From Bacteroidales bacterium (lineage in GTDB: Bacteria; Bacteroidota; Bacteroidia; Bacteroidales; JAIPAH01), in the NCBI GenBank assembly GCA_021740175.1, contig JAIPAH010000018.1, positions 1-34,165 on the forward strand: a DNA stretch of 34,165 bases. Direction: 5' to 3'. Shown here in pieces: positions 31,855-34,165 of the stretch. The stretch's first letter is position 1. Every line of letters begins with the position of its first letter. A program made the translations under genes and the position numbers. A model generated the notes under the pieces. That model ran no database searches and was not told the DNA's origin. It saw only the letters and a list, made by a program, of their open reading frames with translations.

Positions 31855-32463
31855 TTATTCCCAATTTCCATCCGTGTTACGCTCTTTTAAAGAACCAAAC
31901 TTCAGGCCGGGATATTTATCAATGTCATTCCGTTGTTTAATCCTGTTCAAAATCAACTGCTCGTCCATTCCCTTCAGAAAATCCTTGTAATGGGCTTTAA
32001 CTTCGATTACATTAACCGTTACCCCACCTTCTTTAATGGTATCGGCTTTAAGTTGAAATTGTTCTCCGTCTGAAAATGGGATTTTATCAATTCTTTCGGG
32101 CTTAAAATCCGGCCTGTTTTTAAATATAGAATCCTGAACATTCACATAATCAATGGTGTCATTGATTGTTTTCGTATAGGTCGTGTCAGTTGGATCCTGA
32201 ATGATATTTACCACGGGGATTTCCCCTTTCTTAATAAACCTTTTTAACGTGTCAAAAGAATCTGTATAAGTGTCATGGATTTCCTTAAATGCGTTCTCAG
32301 CCGAACGAATATCTTTCAGATTTTGTACTACAACCTTTTCTCTGCGCTGTCTTTCCTGCTTGAAGCGCACCGGATTCATGATACTCTCAACCACGAAATA
32401 TGCCAGCAAAACAATAACTATGGTCAAAGCAATCTGGAGGGTGGTTTTCAAAGTTTTATTCAT
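31855..32463 (-). CDS. One-TM conserved Bacteroidota protein of unknown function
   Basis: A 202-residue protein with one membrane helix near the N-terminus (residues ~8-26, TLQIALTIVIVLLAYFVVES), then a coiled stretch (FKQERQRREKVVVQNLKDIR) and a soluble domain probably in the periplasm. I know similar unnamed proteins beside DUF3822 and rsmD but no function. The ten-base gap to DUF3822 suggests a three-gene operon. A minus-strand TAAATTTG (32520-32513) 50 bases upstream of its ATG is a possible -7 element. Confidence 0.75.
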   Translation of the reverse strand: MNKTLKTTLQIALTIVIVLLAYFVVESIMNPVRFKQERQRREKVVVQNLKDIRSAENAFKEIHDTYTDSFDTLKRFIKKGEIPVVNIIQDPTDTTYTKTINDTIDYVNVQDSIFKNRPDFKPERIDKIPFSDGEQFQLKADTIKEGGVTVNVIEVKAHYKDFLKGMDEQLILNRIKQRNDIDKYPGLKFGSLKERNTDGNWE

Positions 32464-32581
32464 TTCACTCGATTTTGTATGATTTACTGTATTTTTTTCT
32501 TTTGAACTTGTGCAAATTTAAAATTTTTTTTTGTATGCCCTTGGGCAACAATACTTATTTAATATTTAAATTCGTTTTAAA

Positions 32582-33049
32582 CTAACCCCGCCCGTTATCA
32601 ATCATTTCATTATAATCAGGCAAGGCGTTCAAGAATTTAAAACGTTGATTTTGATAATCTATTTTCCCCCCGAAATGAGTCAGGCCATTAGTGACAAATA
32701 AATAATCAACATGTAACTTCATATTATAAACCGCTGCCTGATCAAAAACTTTTTGGCTTATCGGGACATCCGGGGATTTACATTCGCTGAGCAAAACGGG
32801 CTTTTTCTTACTTGTATATACGGCAATATCAAAACGTTTGGAAACATTTCCTATGGTAAAGGCTTTTTCAACGGCCATTAACGTATAGGGGACATTCAGG
32901 TAATTGCCGAAGTAATGGATCACATGCTGACGTACCCATTCTTCAGGAGTTAAGGCGACATATTTTTTCCTGACAATGTCCATGATTTTCTCCTGCCCTT
33001 TTTCCTTTATAATATTTGCTTCGAATTCAGGTAAGTTCAAACGTTGCAT
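32582..33049 (-). CDS. Orphan HsdR N-terminal (HSDR_N_2) nuclease-like protein
   Basis: A 155-residue soluble protein matching the type I restriction enzyme R-subunit N-terminal domain family. YVALTPEEWVRQHVIHYF is the family opening. FDIAVYTSKKKPVLLSECKS carries the PD-(D/E)xK core: Asp in RFDIAV and the ExK pair in ECK. VDYLFVTNGLTHFGGKID follows. There is no helicase, specificity or methylase gene nearby, so it is not a restriction system; the single domain is a widespread Bacteroidota housekeeping neighbour of AMP nucleosidase and holA. Nuclease activity is suggested only by the intact motif. Confidence 0.85.
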   Translation of the reverse strand: MQRLNLPEFEANIIKEKGQEKIMDIVRKKYVALTPEEWVRQHVIHYFGNYLNVPYTLMAVEKAFTIGNVSKRFDIAVYTSKKKPVLLSECKSPDVPISQKVFDQAAVYNMKLHVDYLFVTNGLTHFGGKIDYQNQRFKFLNALPDYNEMIDNGRG

Positions 33050-33092
33050 ATGTGTGATATTATTTTAATGAATGAAAATAGAACAATTTCTT

Positions 33093-33100
33093 TAATTTTG
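33093..33100 (+). promoter_or_regulatory. -7 element of the AMP nucleosidase gene
   Basis: TAATTTTG matches TAnnTTTG and ends 13 bases before the ATG at 33114. No -33 TTTG is visible. Confidence 0.4.
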
Positions 33101-33113
33101 CAGAAAAAGCACT

Positions 33114-33908
33114 ATGAAAACAAAAGCCCAAATAGTCAAAAACTGGTTATTTCGTTATACCGGGACACCCAACGAAGAATTTGGTAACTATATCCTTTTA
33201 ACCAACTTCAGCAGTTATCTGAAAAAATTCGCTCAGTTAGAGAATGTAGAAATAAAAGGTACAGACCGCCCCATGCCCAGCGCTACTTCCGGAAATATCA
33301 CGATGATCAATTACGGAATAGGAAGCGCCAATGCAGCCACAGTCATGGATATACTCAGTGCAATAACTCCTAAGGCTTGCCTTTTCCTGGGAAAATGCGG
33401 CGGTTTGAAGAAGAAAAATAACCTCGGCGATTTAATCCTCCCTATTGCCGCCATCAGAGGAGAAGGAACCTCCAATGACTACTTTCCTATTGAAGTTCCT
33501 GCTCTCCCGGCCTTTAATCTCCAAAAAGCCATATCTACCTCCATCAGAAATCACAGGCAAGACTACTGGACGGGTACCACCTATACCACCAACCGGAGAG
33601 TATGGGAACATGACGAAGAATTTAAAGAATACTTACGTAAAATCCGCGCCATGTCCATAGACATGGAAACGGCGACTCTTTTCTCTGTGGGATTCGCTAA
33701 CAAAATCCCATCAGGTGCGTTGCTCCTTGTATCTGACCAGCCCATGATTTCGAGCGGAGTGAAAACGGAAGAAAAAGACCGGGTCGTGACGGAAAATTAT
33801 GTAGACAAACATCTTAAAATAGGAATTGATGCCCTGCAACAATTGATTAACAACGGGCTGACGGTTAAGCATCTGAAATTTGACTACGACCCGGATATTT
33901 TACAGTAA
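33114..33908 (+). CDS. amn: AMP nucleosidase
   Basis: A 264-residue enzyme of the purine nucleoside phosphorylase fold, the short Bacteroidota form without the long N-terminal domain of E. coli Amn. It splits AMP into adenine and ribose-5-phosphate. Conserved blocks are INYGIGSANAATVMDIL, ACLFLGKCGGLKKKNNLGD, IRGEGTSNDYFP, SIDMETATLFSVGF (the substrate-binding MET segment) and LLLVSDQPM with the catalytic aspartate. It is divergent from the HSDR_N_2 gene and ten bases before holA, so amn-holA may be one operon. Confidence 0.9.
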   Translation: MKTKAQIVKNWLFRYTGTPNEEFGNYILLTNFSSYLKKFAQLENVEIKGTDRPMPSATSGNITMINYGIGSANAATVMDILSAITPKACLFLGKCGGLKKKNNLGDLILPIAAIRGEGTSNDYFPIEVPALPAFNLQKAISTSIRNHRQDYWTGTTYTTNRRVWEHDEEFKEYLRKIRAMSIDMETATLFSVGFANKIPSGALLLVSDQPMISSGVKTEEKDRVVTENYVDKHLKIGIDALQQLINNGLTVKHLKFDYDPDILQ

Positions 33909-33917
33909 ACCAAGACC

Positions 33918-34165
33918 ATGGATCATAAAGAAATCCTCAACAATCTCCGAAAAAAAATCTATCATCCCATATATTTCCTGCATGGGGATGAGCCCTACTT
34001 TATTGACCTTGTCTCCGATTATATCGAAGAAAATGTCCTTACGGCCGAGCAAAAAGAGTTCAACCAAATAGTCACTTACGGCAAAGACACCAATGTCTCC
34101 CAGCTAATGAGCTTAACCCGGCAATTACCCATAGGAGCTCCCTACCAGGTAATCATCGTAAAGGA
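33918..34165 (+). CDS. holA: DNA polymerase III delta subunit, N-terminal fragment
   Basis: The gene starts at the ATG at 33918 and runs off the right edge after 82 codons. KKIYHPIYFLHGDEPYFIDL is the characteristic start of HolA, whose LxGxxxxL-like segment is the remnant of the AAA+ P-loop; EFNQIVTYGKD and LTRQLPIGAPYQVIIVK continue the family pattern. The delta subunit opens the beta clamp ring during clamp loading. Only domain I is present here. Confidence 0.88.
   Translation, partial: MDHKEILNNLRKKIYHPIYFLHGDEPYFIDLVSDYIEENVLTAEQKEFNQIVTYGKDTNVSQLMSLTRQLPIGAPYQVIIVK

Noticed and set aside
32582-33049. Restriction-modification system
   Set aside because: Only an HsdR N-terminal domain is present; no helicase, specificity or methyltransferase gene is nearby.

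Overview
The window is a stretch of chromosome from a member of the Bacteroidota, probably class Bacteroidia and Marinilabiliales-like. The evidence is the protein families (DUF2027-Smr, DUF4252, DUF3822, DUF2461, HSDR_N_2, a PCMD protein with a type IX secretion C-terminal domain), the lack of Shine-Dalgarno sites, and repeated matches to the Bacteroidota promoter (TTTG, about 19-21 nt, TAnnTTTG). The order level is an inference. Most of the window is ordinary core chromosome. I see no phage, integrase, transposase, CRISPR array, tRNA or 16S/23S rRNA gene.

Layout. 1-143 is the end of a transaldolase gene. 260-1357 encodes a DUF2027-Smr protein whose stop codon overlaps the RNase P RNA gene (1351-1737). 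A secreted T9SS-sorted PCMD protein (1870) follows, then a two-gene envelope operon (2865-7665) of a long TPR protein and an outer-membrane barrel. After a 640-base AT-rich gap comes gyrB (8308-10272) with a strong terminator, then a lone HigA-like antitoxin.

10860-11604 has no convincing gene. It holds a degenerate ~21-nt periodic array, two long-looped hairpins, a 20-bp bidirectional terminator palindrome nested inside an inverted pair of dispersed repeats, and a 35-nt direct repeat. Next are a DUF2461 gene (minus strand), a barrel pair whose second member carries a degenerate helix-hairpin-helix domain (12394-15273), an 8-nt VNTR, and a minus-strand ECF sigma / putative anti-sigma / DUF4252 operon (15615-17209). 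A POT-family peptide transporter with its own clear promoter and a small lipoprotein follow (17680-19848).

The rest is housekeeping: a YhcC-type radical SAM protein, a SpoU methyltransferase and a YjjG-type phosphatase; a minus-strand membrane-biogenesis group (rsfS-ftsH-DUF2007-cdsA-psd); birA, pyrE, a NUDIX hydrolase, coaD, DUF3822-rsmD, a one-TM protein, an orphan HsdR-N nuclease-like domain, AMP nucleosidase and the start of holA.

The least explained material is non-coding: four copies of a nested-palindrome repeat family (15341, 17283, 24441, 27485), the 10.9-11.6 kb repeat block, a 12-nt tandem duplication in the RNase P RNA, and start codons placed so close to promoter elements that leaderless mRNAs are likely. 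I do not see a convincing new defence or biosynthetic system.
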